Part shown: in pieces, positions 26,232 through 35,325 of the stretch | Position numbering within the stretch: position 1 is the stretch's first letter | How the letters are laid out: each line of letters opens with the position of its first letter | Assembly: GCF_007997295.1 (NCBI RefSeq) | Contig: NZ_VORY01000022.1 | Span: 1-54,353, forward strand | Length of the DNA stretch: 54,353 nt | Source of the DNA: Gillisia hiemivivida | Lineage (GTDB): Bacteria; Bacteroidota; Bacteroidia; Flavobacteriales; Flavobacteriaceae | Direction of reading: 5' to 3' | Notes under the pieces: generated by a model | Seen by the model: only the letters and a program-made list of their open reading frames with translations | Database searches by the model: none | What the model was told of the DNA's origin: nothing | Made by a program: the position numbers and the translations under genes

Positions 26232-26273
26232 GATGTCATTTCGAGCGGATTCGAGAAGTTATAAGAGTAAAAT

Positions 26274-26852
26274 CTATAATTTCTTCACATATTGGGTGAT
26301 AATAACAATTTGCTGCCCATCTACTCTACCTTCAATATATTCGGCATTTTCATGATCTAGTGAAATTCTGCGTACTGCCGTTCCTTGCTTGGCAACCATA
26401 CTACTTCCTTTTACCTTGAGGTCTTTAATTAGTACAACACTATCTCCAGCTTCAAGGATCACTCCATTGCTATCTCTATGAACAATCGTTTTTGCTGCTG
26501 GATTTGCAACTTCAGTAGCTTTTGCCCATTCTTTCACATCCTCTTCCATATACATCATGTCCAAAAGATCTTGTGGCCAACCCTCATTTTTAAGTTTGCT
26601 GAGCATTCTCCATGCAACCACTTGCACTGCAGGAACTGTGCTCCACATGCTATCGTTTAAACATCTCCAATGGTTAGCTTCAACTTTTTCAGGATCTTCA
26701 AGTTGTTCTTTACAAGTATTGCAAGCAAGAATTACGCTGTCGGCACCCTTGGTTGGGCTTTCCGGCACTTCGTAGATCTGAGGATCTTCTGTTGAATTAC
26801 ATAATTCACATTTTGATCCGCTACGCTGAAATAATTCTTGTTCTACACTCAT
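26274..26852 (-). CDS. phnA: PhnA-family zinc-ribbon protein
   Basis: A 192-residue protein. The N-terminal zinc ribbon has two CxxC pairs, CELCNS (about 17-20) and CNTCKE (about 45-48). The C-terminal PhnA domain contains DSNGVILEAGDSVVLIKDLKVKGSS. Despite its name the family is not a phosphonate-degrading enzyme in most bacteria and its role is unknown. The gene stands alone, convergent with the dipeptidase gene. Confidence 0.88.
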   Translation of the reverse strand: MSVEQELFQRSGSKCELCNSTEDPQIYEVPESPTKGADSVILACNTCKEQLEDPEKVEANHWRCLNDSMWSTVPAVQVVAWRMLSKLKNEGWPQDLLDMMYMEEDVKEWAKATEVANPAAKTIVHRDSNGVILEAGDSVVLIKDLKVKGSSMVAKQGTAVRRISLDHENAEYIEGRVDGQQIVIITQYVKKL

Positions 26853-26939
26853 TGTTATTATATTTTGGAGGTAAAGGTAACCGATTCTTTAAAATACAGA
26901 AATGGATTAGGTATATCCTTTTTTTGTTGAAACAATTAT

Positions 26940-27040
26940 TTCGTCACCCTGAATTTATTTCAGGGTCTCTATTAAATGTTCTAATCTACTGTATTTTAAG
27001 ATTCTGAAACTCCCGAAGACTCGGGACAGAATGACGCCCC
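26940..27040. repeat. Flavobacterial intergenic palindromic repeat
   Basis: This contains cgtcaccctgaatttattt followed by cagggtct, an inverted repeat around ccctgaa/ttcaggg, and then gattctgaaactcccg...cgggacagaatgac, a second related block. These are dispersed repeat units with no coding potential; similar units lie near 4.79 kb and 41.6 kb. Confidence 0.5.
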
Positions 27041-27110
27041 TATAAGTTTAAGATACTTAACGGAAAATCAAAACGGAATTTTTCTTAAGGAATTAAAATA
27101 AAAAAAGTTG

Positions 27111-27153
27111 CTCTATGTTTGTAGAATTAAATATTTATTCTACATTTGTAGAA
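27111..27153 (+). promoter_or_regulatory. Two BlaI-type operators upstream of the blaI/M56 pair
   Basis: A perfect 16-bp palindrome ttctacatttgtagaa lies at 27138-27153, and a near copy ctctatgtttgtagaa at 27111-27126, with centres 27 bp apart. BlaI/MecI repressors bind TACA...TGTA dyads of this kind, often in pairs, and autoregulate. The start codon of the repressor gene is 22 bases downstream of the second site. Confidence 0.75.
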
Positions 27154-27175
27154 CAATCTAATAATTCAATATAAC

Positions 27176-27541
27176 ATGCAATTATCAAATTCTGAAGAAC
27201 AACTTATGCAGATCCTTTGGAAACAGGAAAAGGCATTGATGAAGGATCTTATTGAAGCTTATCCAGAGCCTAGACCTGCAACCACTACCGTGGCTACTTT
27301 GTTGAAAAGAATGCAGGATAAGAAATTTGTAGATTATATCCAATTGGGGCGTTCCCGGGAATATTTTGCTTTAGTGAAAAAGAAAGATTATTTCTCGAAA
27401 CAGATGAACGGGATGATCAAGAATTTTTTCAATGATTCCGCTTCGCAGTTCGCTTCCTTTTTTACCAAAGAAACCAATTTGAGCAAAGAGGAACTAGAAG
27501 ATTTAAAAAAGCTTATCGATAAAGAAATTAAAAGCAAATAG
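27176..27541 (+). CDS. BlaI/MecI-family transcriptional repressor
   Basis: A 121-residue repressor with an N-terminal winged helix (LSNSEEQLMQILWKQEKALM; PATTTVATLLKRMQDKKFV) and a C-terminal dimerisation helix region. Family members repress until a partner M56 sensor protease is activated. The M56 gene follows after two bases, and two palindromic operators lie upstream, so autoregulation of the pair is likely. No beta-lactamase gene is adjacent; in Bacteroidota such pairs often control other envelope-related genes. Confidence 0.92.
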   Translation: MQLSNSEEQLMQILWKQEKALMKDLIEAYPEPRPATTTVATLLKRMQDKKFVDYIQLGRSREYFALVKKKDYFSKQMNGMIKNFFNDSASQFASFFTKETNLSKEELEDLKKLIDKEIKSK

Positions 27542-27543
27542 TT

Positions 27544-29163
27544 ATGGAAATGTATTTATTAAAATCCGCTGCCTGCTTAGCTATACTGTTGCTTTTCTAT
27601 AAGTTTTTGCTAGAGAAAGAAAATATGCACGGTTTTAAACGCTTTTACCTGTTAATGTCCGCCTTGGTAGCCATTGTGATCCCATTAATCACCATAAAGA
27701 CGTATGTGGAACCTACTTCAGAAAATCTAAATAGCTTTATTTATTCTTCGGAAGTTTCTCCGGAAATAGTCGTAGAAAGCAGTGATTATTTTCCCTATAT
27801 TTTCTTCGGAATTTACCTTTTGGGAGTTTTGTTTTTCAGCATAAAGTTCTTCAGAAATTTACGAAGCTTGATAATTAAGATCAGAACAAATCCAAAGCTG
27901 AAATCAAATAGTTTTATAAACGTATTGCTTTCAGAAGAAATCCAACCTCATACCTTTTTCAGCTATATATTTTTCAACAAAGAGAAATATCTGCAGAATG
28001 AAATTCCGAAGGATGTGAAAATACATGAAGAAGCTCACGCAAGGCAAAAGCACAGTCTGGATGTTCTTTTTATTGAGCTATTTCAAATAATCTTCTGGTT
28101 CAATCCATTACTCTTTATTTTGAAAGATGCAGTAAAATTAAATCATGAATTTTTAGCTGACAAGGAGGTTATTAAAAATGGCATAAGTACTTCCGGTTAT
28201 CAGCAAACACTTTTAGAGTATTCATCACGGGATTTGCAATGCGACCTTGTAAACCCAATCAATTATTCATCAATCAAGAAACGATTTACAGTTATGAAAA
28301 CAAAAACATCAAGAAAAACAGTTTGGGTGCGAAGTTTATTGCTTCTCCCTTTAGCAGCTACATTATTCTATGGTTTCAGCACAAAAGAGGTAATAGAAAA
28401 GGAAGTTATTAATCCTAATCAAATAGTTGATAGTTATGAAATCCTGGAGTTAATGGTAGATGAAGATGGGCAAATCTTTAGGAATAATAAAAAAGTTAGC
28501 CTTTCTGAAATTGAAAACCTCGATTGGGAAAAATTTACTGATTATTCAATAAATGCTTCAGGCAATGCTCCCAAAGAAAATATACAGGAACTGATTGAAA
28601 TGATCATGGCTAAGCGGAAAGAAAAAGAAGGAAAAATTACATTGTGCACGTATGGGCCATCTGAAAGTGAGGATAACGTTTTAAACGAAATTTTCCAACA
28701 GGTACCACAGGAAAAAGCTACACCCAAAATGGTTTCGGAATATAATAAACTAGTCAGATACTATAATTCGATGCCGAAAGATAAGCGCATGGTAAAGCAA
28801 GAAGATATAAACAGGATGATGGCAATCCTTAGTAACATGACTTCGGAACAAAAAGCTAAGGCTGAAAAGATTAATTTTGATGTTCCGCCACCACCGCCTC
28901 CTGCTCCAGAAGCAGTTCATCCTGCACCGCCGCATTCAGAAAAAGGAAAGCTAACTCCACCACCTTCCCCTCCAGTTCCAACAGAACACATGAAAGAGCT
29001 TGCGACCAAGGGAGCAGTATTCTATTTTGAAGGCAAAGAAATCACAGGAAAAGAAGCTATTCAAATTGCGAAAAAAATTAAAGCGATACATATTCAAGTA
29101 AAATCTCAAAATTCTAAAAAACCAATTGTAAAATTATCTAAAGATCCATTTGTAGCGGATTGA
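27544..29163 (+). CDS. BlaR1-like M56 membrane metallopeptidase
   Basis: A 539-residue sensor protease. There are hydrophobic helices at about 5-20, 32-50 and 80-100, the zinc motif HEEAH (KIHEEAHARQKH) and the distal ligand region NHEFLADKEV, then a fourth helix near residue 265 (SLLLLPLAATLFYGF). The C-terminal 250 residues are periplasmic and contain a proline-rich linker (PPPPPPAPEAVHPAPP). There is no penicillin-binding domain as in BlaR1, so the signal is unknown. Two fragments resembling the last 40 codons recur downstream among repeats. Confidence 0.9.
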   Translation: MEMYLLKSAACLAILLLFYKFLLEKENMHGFKRFYLLMSALVAIVIPLITIKTYVEPTSENLNSFIYSSEVSPEIVVESSDYFPYIFFGIYLLGVLFFSIKFFRNLRSLIIKIRTNPKLKSNSFINVLLSEEIQPHTFFSYIFFNKEKYLQNEIPKDVKIHEEAHARQKHSLDVLFIELFQIIFWFNPLLFILKDAVKLNHEFLADKEVIKNGISTSGYQQTLLEYSSRDLQCDLVNPINYSSIKKRFTVMKTKTSRKTVWVRSLLLLPLAATLFYGFSTKEVIEKEVINPNQIVDSYEILELMVDEDGQIFRNNKKVSLSEIENLDWEKFTDYSINASGNAPKENIQELIEMIMAKRKEKEGKITLCTYGPSESEDNVLNEIFQQVPQEKATPKMVSEYNKLVRYYNSMPKDKRMVKQEDINRMMAILSNMTSEQKAKAEKINFDVPPPPPPAPEAVHPAPPHSEKGKLTPPPSPPVPTEHMKELATKGAVFYFEGKEITGKEAIQIAKKIKAIHIQVKSQNSKKPIVKLSKDPFVAD

Positions 29164-29355
29164 TCATATCGTTTTAATCATAAAGATTTTTCGATTCATC
29201 CGGATGCTTTAAAAAAAGAAGAGATTTCTCAGTCGGCAAAAGCTCCTTCGAAATGACACATGGTTAAGCATGATTTTGAGTTTATCATCTCGAGTATTGG
29301 GAGAGATCTCAATGGATCTGGTTGCTTCAAGTAAAGTAGAGATTTCTCAGTCGAC

Positions 29356-29481
29356 AAAATCATTGAACCTGAAAAAGCCAGAAATCTAGTGGAAGTTCAA
29401 AAAACTGTAAACGTTCAAATATCATATATGAACGAAGAAAAACCTACAGTAAAATTAACCGATAAAAAAGGTAATGATTAA
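29356..29481 (+). pseudogene. Fragment 1 resembling the M56 peptidase gene 3' end
   Basis: A 41-codon open segment reads KIIEPEKARNLVEVQKTVNV then QISYMNEEKPTVKLTDKK and ends in TAA. It resembles the C-terminus of the upstream M56 protein (AIQIAKKIKAIHIQV...KKPIVKLSKDP). It begins directly after a gagatttctcagtcgac repeat and has no start codon. Confidence 0.6.
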
Positions 29482-29776
29482 CAATATTGCTAGCGCGGAT
29501 TTCAAATCCGCGCCAACCAATTTCAAATCCGCGCCAACCAATCGGGATTTCTCAACTTCGCTCGAAACGACACTTTATTGAGCATGATTTTTTGAGCTTG
29601 TCATCCCGACCATCGGGAGAGATCTCAATGGAAGTAAATCTTTGTATCAAAGCAAAGATTTCTCAGCCGCGAAAAGCTTCTTCGAAATGACACGTGAACC
29701 ACGCAAAAAATATTGCTAGCGCGGATTTCAAATCCGTGCCAACCAATCGGGGCAAAAAAGGGGTTTCTCAATCGAC

Positions 29777-29902
29777 AAAATCATTGAACCTAAAAAAGCC
29801 AGAAACTTGGTGGAGGTTCAAAAGAGCGTGAACGTTCAAATAACTTATACTGACGAAGAAAAACCTCTAGTAAAATTATCCGATAAAAAGGATAAAGATT
29901 AA
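29777..29902 (+). pseudogene. Fragment 2 resembling the M56 peptidase gene 3' end
   Basis: A second 41-codon segment, KIIEPKKARNLVEVQKSVNV then QITYTDEEKPLVKLSDKK, ends in TAA. It is much closer to fragment 1 than to the M56 gene and begins after the same repeat (tttctcaatcgac). The changes between the fragments are mostly synonymous or conservative, which suggests that they were coding when they diverged. Confidence 0.6.
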
Positions 29903-30185
29903 CAATATTGCTTGCGCGGATTTCAAATCCGCGCTAACCAATCGGGGTTTCTCGAAATGACAATTTGTTGGGCATGCTCTTTTGAGTTTGTCATCTCGAC
30001 CGTTGGGAGAGATCTCAATGGAAGTAAATCTTTGTATCAAAGCATAGATTTCTCAGCCGCGAAAAGCTTCTTCGAAATGAACTGTGTTAGCGCGGATTTC
30101 AAATCCGCGCCAAACAATCGGTTGCTTCAAGTAAAGTAGAGATTTCTCAGTCGAAATAAGCTCCTTCGAAATGACAGTAAATAAT

Positions 30186-30221
30186 AAAAAAAAGGTTCTT
30201 TTAACTAAGAACCTTTTTTTT
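30186..30221. terminator. Bidirectional intrinsic terminator
   Basis: A perfect stem aaaaaaaaggttctt (30186-30200) / aagaacctttttttt with a six-base loop gives a T-run on both strands. It stands at the stop codon of the minus-strand DUF885 gene and closes the repeat block downstream of the M56 gene. Confidence 0.9.
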
Positions 30222-30222
30222 A

Positions 30223-31947
30223 TTATTGAATTTTTTTCTCGTTTTGAATATAATCATCTACCAATTTTTCCATGATCGCTAAGGTCACTGTGCCTTGAGA
30301 AAGGATAACTTCATGAAAATCGCGGATATCGAAATTCTCCCCTAATTCCTTTTCGGCTTTTTTACGTAATTCCCGAATCTTCAACTCTCCAATTTTATAA
30401 GAAACCGCTTGTCCCGGCCAAGAAATATATCGGTCTACTTCGGTATTGATCTCATGAAAAGATAAAGCGGTATTAGTTCTTAAAAAGTCAACTGCTTGTT
30501 TCTTGGTCCAGCCTAAAGCATGAATTCCTGTATCTACTACCAATCTGCAGGCTCGCCATTGCTCGTAAGTGAGTTTACCAAACATTTCATAAGGAGTTGT
30601 ATAAATGCCCATTTCTTCGGCTAAAAATTCCGAATATAATCCCCAACCTTCCCCGTAAGCGGAAAGATAAAAGCGTCTTCTAAATTTTGGAATGCTATCT
30701 CCTAATTCAGCATTTAGTGAGATCTGTAAGTGATGTCCAGGCACTGCCTCATGCGCTGTAAGCGATGGCAGCACATAAAGCGGCCTACTAGGTAGATCGT
30801 AGGTATTCACCCAATAATAGCCGGGCTGAGTGTCTTCTTGTGGAGAAATATATCTTCCTGTGGTATATTTTGGAGCAATGGCATCGGGTACTGAGGTAAC
30901 GCCATAAGGTTTACGTGGTAACTTTTTAAAGAATCTTGGTAACTGTGCATCGATCTTTTTTGAAATGTTCCGAGCTTCTTTTAAAAGTTCTTCGGGAGTA
31001 TTTGCATAAAATTGAGGGTCGGTTCTTAAGAAGAGAATGAATTCTTCGAAGGTACCTTCAAAATTCACCTCCTCGATAATTTGTTTCATTTCTGTATTGA
31101 TGCGCGCTACCTCTTTTAATCCAATTTCATGAATCTCTTCTGCAGTTAGATCTAGGGTGGTATAATAATTCAGTCTATTCTGATAAAATTCTGGTCCGTT
31201 GGGAATTTCTGAAACTCCTAAACTAGTTCTCGTTTTTGGTAAATATTCTTTATCGAAGAATTTCTTGATCTTCTTAAATTCGGGTAATACAGATTTCTTT
31301 ATCGCTTTTTCTGCAGCATCTAAAACTGAATCTTTTTGGGATTCAGATAAACCGGAAGGCAGATCATTAAAAGGGGAGTAATAGTAGCTGTCCTTATAAT
31401 TTTTAACTAGCTGATCGTTATAGGTGCTTTCATAACCTTCAAAGATCACTTTGGGTTGAGTGATACCTAATTCCAATCCTTTTCTGAGTAAAATGAGATG
31501 CTGACCTACATACTCCGGAATCGCATTCAATTTGTTGAGGTATGTTTTTACCTGAGAATAGTCTGCAAGTTGGGTGACATTATAAGGCAAGCTCAAATGA
31601 AATCCAGCGTCTGATAGCAAAGGGTTCAGGTATAATTTATATTCAAAAGTATCAATTGTTTCCTGAAGTTTATATTTTAAAAGCTCCAGAGAGATCATGT
31701 CTGTTTGGGACATTTCCGAAGCATTTAATAAATTCACCTTTTTTAATTGCTCACTTGCAAAAAGTGATTCTCTGCGATAGTGATCTTCTGTATAGAGACC
31801 CAACGGGAATTCCTTAACCTCATAACTTTTATGATCTTGAACCTGCTCTATGACATTATGAAGTTCTTCGGACTTCTGCTGAGAAAAAAGTGTTTGAAAA
31901 GAGAAAAAGCAAAAAGATAGCGTAAATAATAATTTGAAGCCTTTCAT
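30223..31947 (-). CDS. DUF885-family secreted metallopeptidase-like protein
   Basis: A 574-residue protein with an N-terminal signal peptide (LLFTLSFCFFSFQTLFSQ), so probably periplasmic. The DUF885 family resembles zinc carboxypeptidases; here the motif LTAHEAVPGHHLQ carries the HExxxGH-type metal site, followed by YGEGWGLYSEFLAEEMG with the likely third ligand. Length matches family members (about 570-600). It is a single gene, flanked downstream by a strong terminator and upstream by a 128-base gap. Confidence 0.88.
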   Translation of the reverse strand: MKGFKLLFTLSFCFFSFQTLFSQQKSEELHNVIEQVQDHKSYEVKEFPLGLYTEDHYRRESLFASEQLKKVNLLNASEMSQTDMISLELLKYKLQETIDTFEYKLYLNPLLSDAGFHLSLPYNVTQLADYSQVKTYLNKLNAIPEYVGQHLILLRKGLELGITQPKVIFEGYESTYNDQLVKNYKDSYYYSPFNDLPSGLSESQKDSVLDAAEKAIKKSVLPEFKKIKKFFDKEYLPKTRTSLGVSEIPNGPEFYQNRLNYYTTLDLTAEEIHEIGLKEVARINTEMKQIIEEVNFEGTFEEFILFLRTDPQFYANTPEELLKEARNISKKIDAQLPRFFKKLPRKPYGVTSVPDAIAPKYTTGRYISPQEDTQPGYYWVNTYDLPSRPLYVLPSLTAHEAVPGHHLQISLNAELGDSIPKFRRRFYLSAYGEGWGLYSEFLAEEMGIYTTPYEMFGKLTYEQWRACRLVVDTGIHALGWTKKQAVDFLRTNTALSFHEINTEVDRYISWPGQAVSYKIGELKIRELRKKAEKELGENFDIRDFHEVILSQGTVTLAIMEKLVDDYIQNEKKIQ

Positions 31948-32075
31948 ATAGGGATATTAAGTTATTCAGTCTTAAAGATATAATATACTAATGAATAGAG
32001 AAAATCGGATTAAATAGTTTGTTTAGGCCTAAGTTCCATAGCCGTCCAGAGATTCTTGATTTTAAAAGCTTCAGT

Positions 32076-33077
32076 TTAGTTCCCTAATATTCGATTCCCT
32101 AATTTCTTTATCACAGTCTTAGCTTCTTCAGGATCTCTAGGGGCTTCCTCCACAATTAATTCACCATTTTCTTGCTTCAAAATATAGCTAAACACAAATT
32201 TAGGATCTTCAGCTTCAGAATTAAAAGCACCAAAACGCAGGTCGTTGAAGTACAGATTTTCATCTCTTTGTGAAATGGTATACCAGCCTTGAGAAATAGC
32301 AATTAATCGGTCTAGCTTATTTTCACCATCAAAGGAGTCGACTAAAAAATGATTTTTAGGGATGCTTTTAAAAGTTATTGGTTGGGAATCGAAGATGGAA
32401 TAATCTCCAATTAAATAAGCATTTTCCAATTCTACATTTGCAGACCACATAATGGTGTTAAATGGGCTAGGTCTGGTTTGGAGTTGCAGATAGGGAACAT
32501 TTTGGGTTTCTAAAGCGTCTTTGAATTTGTAATAAGTTATTCCTTTTAAACCGATGGCACATAGCATGTATGCACTGCTTATAATGAGACCAAGATTATT
32601 ATATTTTGTTCTTTTTTTAGATCCGCGTTTGGATCGCATTGCGAGGATTACGAAGATTAGAAAAGGAAGGGTGTAGAGTGGGTCTATTACAAAGATATTC
32701 TTATAGGCGAGTCTAAGGTCTAATGGCCAGAATAGCTGCGTGCCCCAGGTAGTATGAGCATCTAATAACGGATGCGTCAGAAAACCCCAGAACATTAGCC
32801 AGGACCAATCTTTCCAGCTAACTCCGGTTTTCCTTTCTATTTTAGAAATGAGCCAACCAAAAATAGGGGCGAAAAGTATGGAAAACACAATGGAATGTGT
32901 GAAACCTCGATGGATCTCTATAGCAGTAAGAGTATCTGTAAAAAGAGGCGCGAATGAATCAAGATCTGGAATGGTGCCGGCAATAGCACCATATAGTATT
33001 GCTTTATTCCCAACTTTTTTGCCCAATACGGCTTCTCCAATGGCTGCTCCTAGAACTATTTGCGTAAGTGAATCCAT
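32076..33077 (-). CDS. YdjM-type membrane metal-dependent hydrolase (DUF457)
   Basis: A 333-residue membrane protein. The N-terminus MDSLTQIVLGAAIGEAVLGKKVG and the motifs GTIPDLDSF, EIHRGFTHS and LTHPLLDAHTTWG give the His/Asp pattern of the YdjM/DUF457 family, often called inner-membrane metal-dependent hydrolases. Four to five hydrophobic helices are present in the first 190 residues, and the C-terminal part is soluble. It follows the cellulose-synthase-like glycosyltransferase gene after six bases on the same strand, so it may be the last gene of that operon. Confidence 0.88.
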   Translation of the reverse strand: MDSLTQIVLGAAIGEAVLGKKVGNKAILYGAIAGTIPDLDSFAPLFTDTLTAIEIHRGFTHSIVFSILFAPIFGWLISKIERKTGVSWKDWSWLMFWGFLTHPLLDAHTTWGTQLFWPLDLRLAYKNIFVIDPLYTLPFLIFVILAMRSKRGSKKRTKYNNLGLIISSAYMLCAIGLKGITYYKFKDALETQNVPYLQLQTRPSPFNTIMWSANVELENAYLIGDYSIFDSQPITFKSIPKNHFLVDSFDGENKLDRLIAISQGWYTISQRDENLYFNDLRFGAFNSEAEDPKFVFSYILKQENGELIVEEAPRDPEEAKTVIKKLGNRILGN

Positions 33078-33083
33078 CTGAAA

Positions 33084-34556
33084 TTAAACTTTTGAAAGTA
33101 ATGACTTGAAAACAACATAACCAAACCCAGCAAACAGCATCAGATGAAATATAATAAGTCCAAAATCTTTCAGCACAAAAGCACTGTAGATGGCAAATCC
33201 AAAGTATAACCAAAGTAAACCTTCTATCATTGTGCTTAAGGATAGATTTTTTGATAAATACTTGTTGCCTTTCCAAGAATCTTTTAAATTATTTATATTG
33301 AATTTTGGCGTGCGAATGAAGTCGCTTTTTTTTCCGAAGTGGCCTTCCAAAACCGCAAGCGAATTATGTACAGAAAACCCCATAGCTACAGAAAAAAAGG
33401 TAAGGAACATTCCAATAAATTTAAAGAAACTGCCGATGCCCTTTCCGTGGATCTTTGCATAGGTAACCCAATAGCAGATAAAGAAAATAAGCGTACTTAT
33501 TGCAAAAAACGCGATCACATTAAAATAATTGCTGAATTGAGGATTTGTGTTTTTAATATATAGCACAGGCACGCTCAAAACAGATAAAAGCAATATCAAC
33601 AGGAACATACTGGAATTCAGTAAATGAAAAAATCCGTGGAATTTTGTTCCGGCTGTTAGCGTTTTGTCAAAAAGCAATTTAGAGTAATTTTTCTGAAAAT
33701 TCTCTGCTGCTCCCTTATTCCATCTAAATTGTTGAGATCTTGCGGCACTTATCACTACTGGTAATTCTGCTGGAGTTTCTACATTTTCCAAATATTTGAA
33801 CTTCCACTTCTTCATTTGCGCCCTATAACTTAGATCTAGATCTTCCGTTAGGGTATCTCCACTCCAGTTACCAGCATCCATAATGCATTCTTTCCGCCAT
33901 ATTCCAGCCGTACCATTAAAGTTGATAAAATGCTTTCCGAAATTTCTGCCGACTTGTTCCAGAATAAAATGAAAGTCTAATGCGAAAGCCTGAATTTTAG
34001 TTAATAGGGAATAATCTCTATTAATATGGCCCCATCTGGTTTGTACCACTCCAATATTATGATCTTTAAAAAAAGGCACTGTTTGAAGAAGCCAATCTGA
34101 TTTCGGCATAAAATCTGAATCGAAGATCGCTATGAATTCTCCTTTAGCGATTTTAAGTCCTTCTTTTAAAGCTCCGGCTTTAAAACCCGTTCTATCTTTC
34201 CGGGTAATATGTTTAATATCTAGCCCGTTTTTCTGAAGTTCAAGGATCTGTTGGGCTGTAGATGTTATAGTTTCATCTGTAGAATCGTCTAAAACCTGAA
34301 TTTCAAGTTTGTCTTGTGGATATTCTATTTTAGAAATATTTTCAAGCAATCTTTCCACTACATACATTTCATTATAAAGTGGTAATTGAATTGTAACTAG
34401 TGGAACCTCTGAAGAATTTGTAAAATCAAACTTAAGGCTAGTATCCTTTTTTTTGATCGATTTAAGGTAATTTAAGAGCAAGCTCAACTGGGAAAGGCTG
34501 TAAAAAAAAATAAGCACTAGCGAGAGGGTGTAAATAAATATAATCGCAAAGTCCAT
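33084..34556 (-). CDS. Membrane glycosyltransferase, cellulose-synthase-like GT2
   Basis: A 490-residue processive-type GT2 enzyme. It has one N-terminal helix (about 5-25), a catalytic domain with VTIQLPLYNE, the nucleotide Asp in QVLDDSTDET, the DSD motif in FIAIFDSDFMP, the acceptor Asp in TEDLDLSYRA and a QQFRW motif, and then four C-terminal helices. The D, DxD, D, QxxRW set is complete. It overlaps the next upstream gene (34556) by one base. Substrate is unknown; position in the arsenosugar locus suggests transfer of sugar or arsenosugar to a membrane acceptor, which is inference. Confidence 0.88.
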   Translation of the reverse strand: MDFAIIFIYTLSLVLIFFYSLSQLSLLLNYLKSIKKKDTSLKFDFTNSSEVPLVTIQLPLYNEMYVVERLLENISKIEYPQDKLEIQVLDDSTDETITSTAQQILELQKNGLDIKHITRKDRTGFKAGALKEGLKIAKGEFIAIFDSDFMPKSDWLLQTVPFFKDHNIGVVQTRWGHINRDYSLLTKIQAFALDFHFILEQVGRNFGKHFINFNGTAGIWRKECIMDAGNWSGDTLTEDLDLSYRAQMKKWKFKYLENVETPAELPVVISAARSQQFRWNKGAAENFQKNYSKLLFDKTLTAGTKFHGFFHLLNSSMFLLILLLSVLSVPVLYIKNTNPQFSNYFNVIAFFAISTLIFFICYWVTYAKIHGKGIGSFFKFIGMFLTFFSVAMGFSVHNSLAVLEGHFGKKSDFIRTPKFNINNLKDSWKGNKYLSKNLSLSTMIEGLLWLYFGFAIYSAFVLKDFGLIIFHLMLFAGFGYVVFKSLLSKV

Positions 34557-35248
34557 TATTTAAAACTGTATTTAAAAATCCAACCTAATATTTTAATTCC
34601 TGCAAAGATAGCCCCTTTAATGGTTCCTGAAACTTTTGAGACACCTATCCTGTTCTTGTAGTGCACAGGGACTTCTATATAAGTAAAATTCTGTTTTATG
34701 GCTTTAAGCTGCATTTCTACTGTCCAGCCATAAGTTTTATCCTGCATATTAAGCTGAAGCAATTTATTATATTTAATTGCTCTAAATGGTCCAAGATCTG
34801 TAAAATTAGCATTGAAAAATAACTTCATCAAAAAGGTAGCAAGTCCGTTTCCAAACCGCTGAGGAAAAGTCATAGAACCTTTTTCTCTCCATTTACTAAC
34901 ACGAGAGCCAACAACAAAGTCATAATTATCCTCTTGTATTGGCGCTACAAGCTTTGAAAGTTCCGCAGGATAATCGCTATAATCTCCATCCAGAAAAACA
35001 ATGATACTTGGTTTTTCGGATTTTTCAGAAATATAATCCATGCCTTTTAAACAAGCGTAACCATATCCTTTTTTGACTTCAAATAGCACGGTGGCTCCAG
35101 CATTTTTAGCAACTTCCGCAGTGCTGTCCGTAGAATTATTGCTAACCACAATGATCTCTGAAACTATCTCCGGGATTTCCTGAATTACTTTACCAATAGA
35201 AGCTTCTTCATTAAAAGCCGGGATAATAACAATGATTTTTTCAGACAT
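34556..35248 (-). CDS. GT2 glycosyltransferase, dolichol-phosphate-mannose-synthase type
   Basis: A 230-residue soluble GT2 domain with VIIPAFNEEASIGKVI, the nucleotide-binding VVSNNSTDST and the metal-binding FLDGDYSDYP; then GSRVSKWREKGSM and FGNGLATFLMKLFF. The pattern is that of polyprenyl-phosphate glycosyltransferases without the membrane tail. It lies 77 bases downstream of the 4Fe-4S membrane gene and is translationally coupled to the next glycosyltransferase. Together the two may build a lipid-linked or exported glycoconjugate. Confidence 0.88.
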   Translation of the reverse strand: MSEKIIVIIPAFNEEASIGKVIQEIPEIVSEIIVVSNNSTDSTAEVAKNAGATVLFEVKKGYGYACLKGMDYISEKSEKPSIIVFLDGDYSDYPAELSKLVAPIQEDNYDFVVGSRVSKWREKGSMTFPQRFGNGLATFLMKLFFNANFTDLGPFRAIKYNKLLQLNMQDKTYGWTVEMQLKAIKQNFTYIEVPVHYKNRIGVSKVSGTIKGAIFAGIKILGWIFKYSFK

Positions 35249-35325
35249 TCAGTGGGATCTCTTCTGTGTAATTTATTACTAGAACAAGGGTAGGTTCGAA
35301 TACAAAGGTAGTTACTTACAGAATA

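Larger units (their letters stand above)
29164..30185. repeat. One-kilobase block of palindromic repeats and duplicated gene tails
   Basis: No intact gene is present. The palindrome gcgcggatttcaaatccgcgc occurs at 29493-29513, 29719-29739 (one change), 29914-29934 and 30090-30110, plus a half copy near 29521. A second unit of about 75 bases (gagatctcaatggaagtaaa...) is repeated at about 29612 and 30001. The motif gagatttctcag(t/c)cg occurs several times. The whole block looks like a tandem duplication with a period of 390-421 bases. Short open frames across it (29487-29690 and 29912-30139) only translate the repeats. Confidence 0.75.

Noticed and set aside
29490-30110. Repeated 21-base palindrome considered as a CRISPR array
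   Set aside because: Spacing is irregular, spacers are themselves repeated, and no cas genes are present.
29487-30139. Short plus-strand frames in the repeat block (29487-29690 and 29912-30139)
   Set aside because: Both encode only the translated palindromic repeats, seen in several copies.
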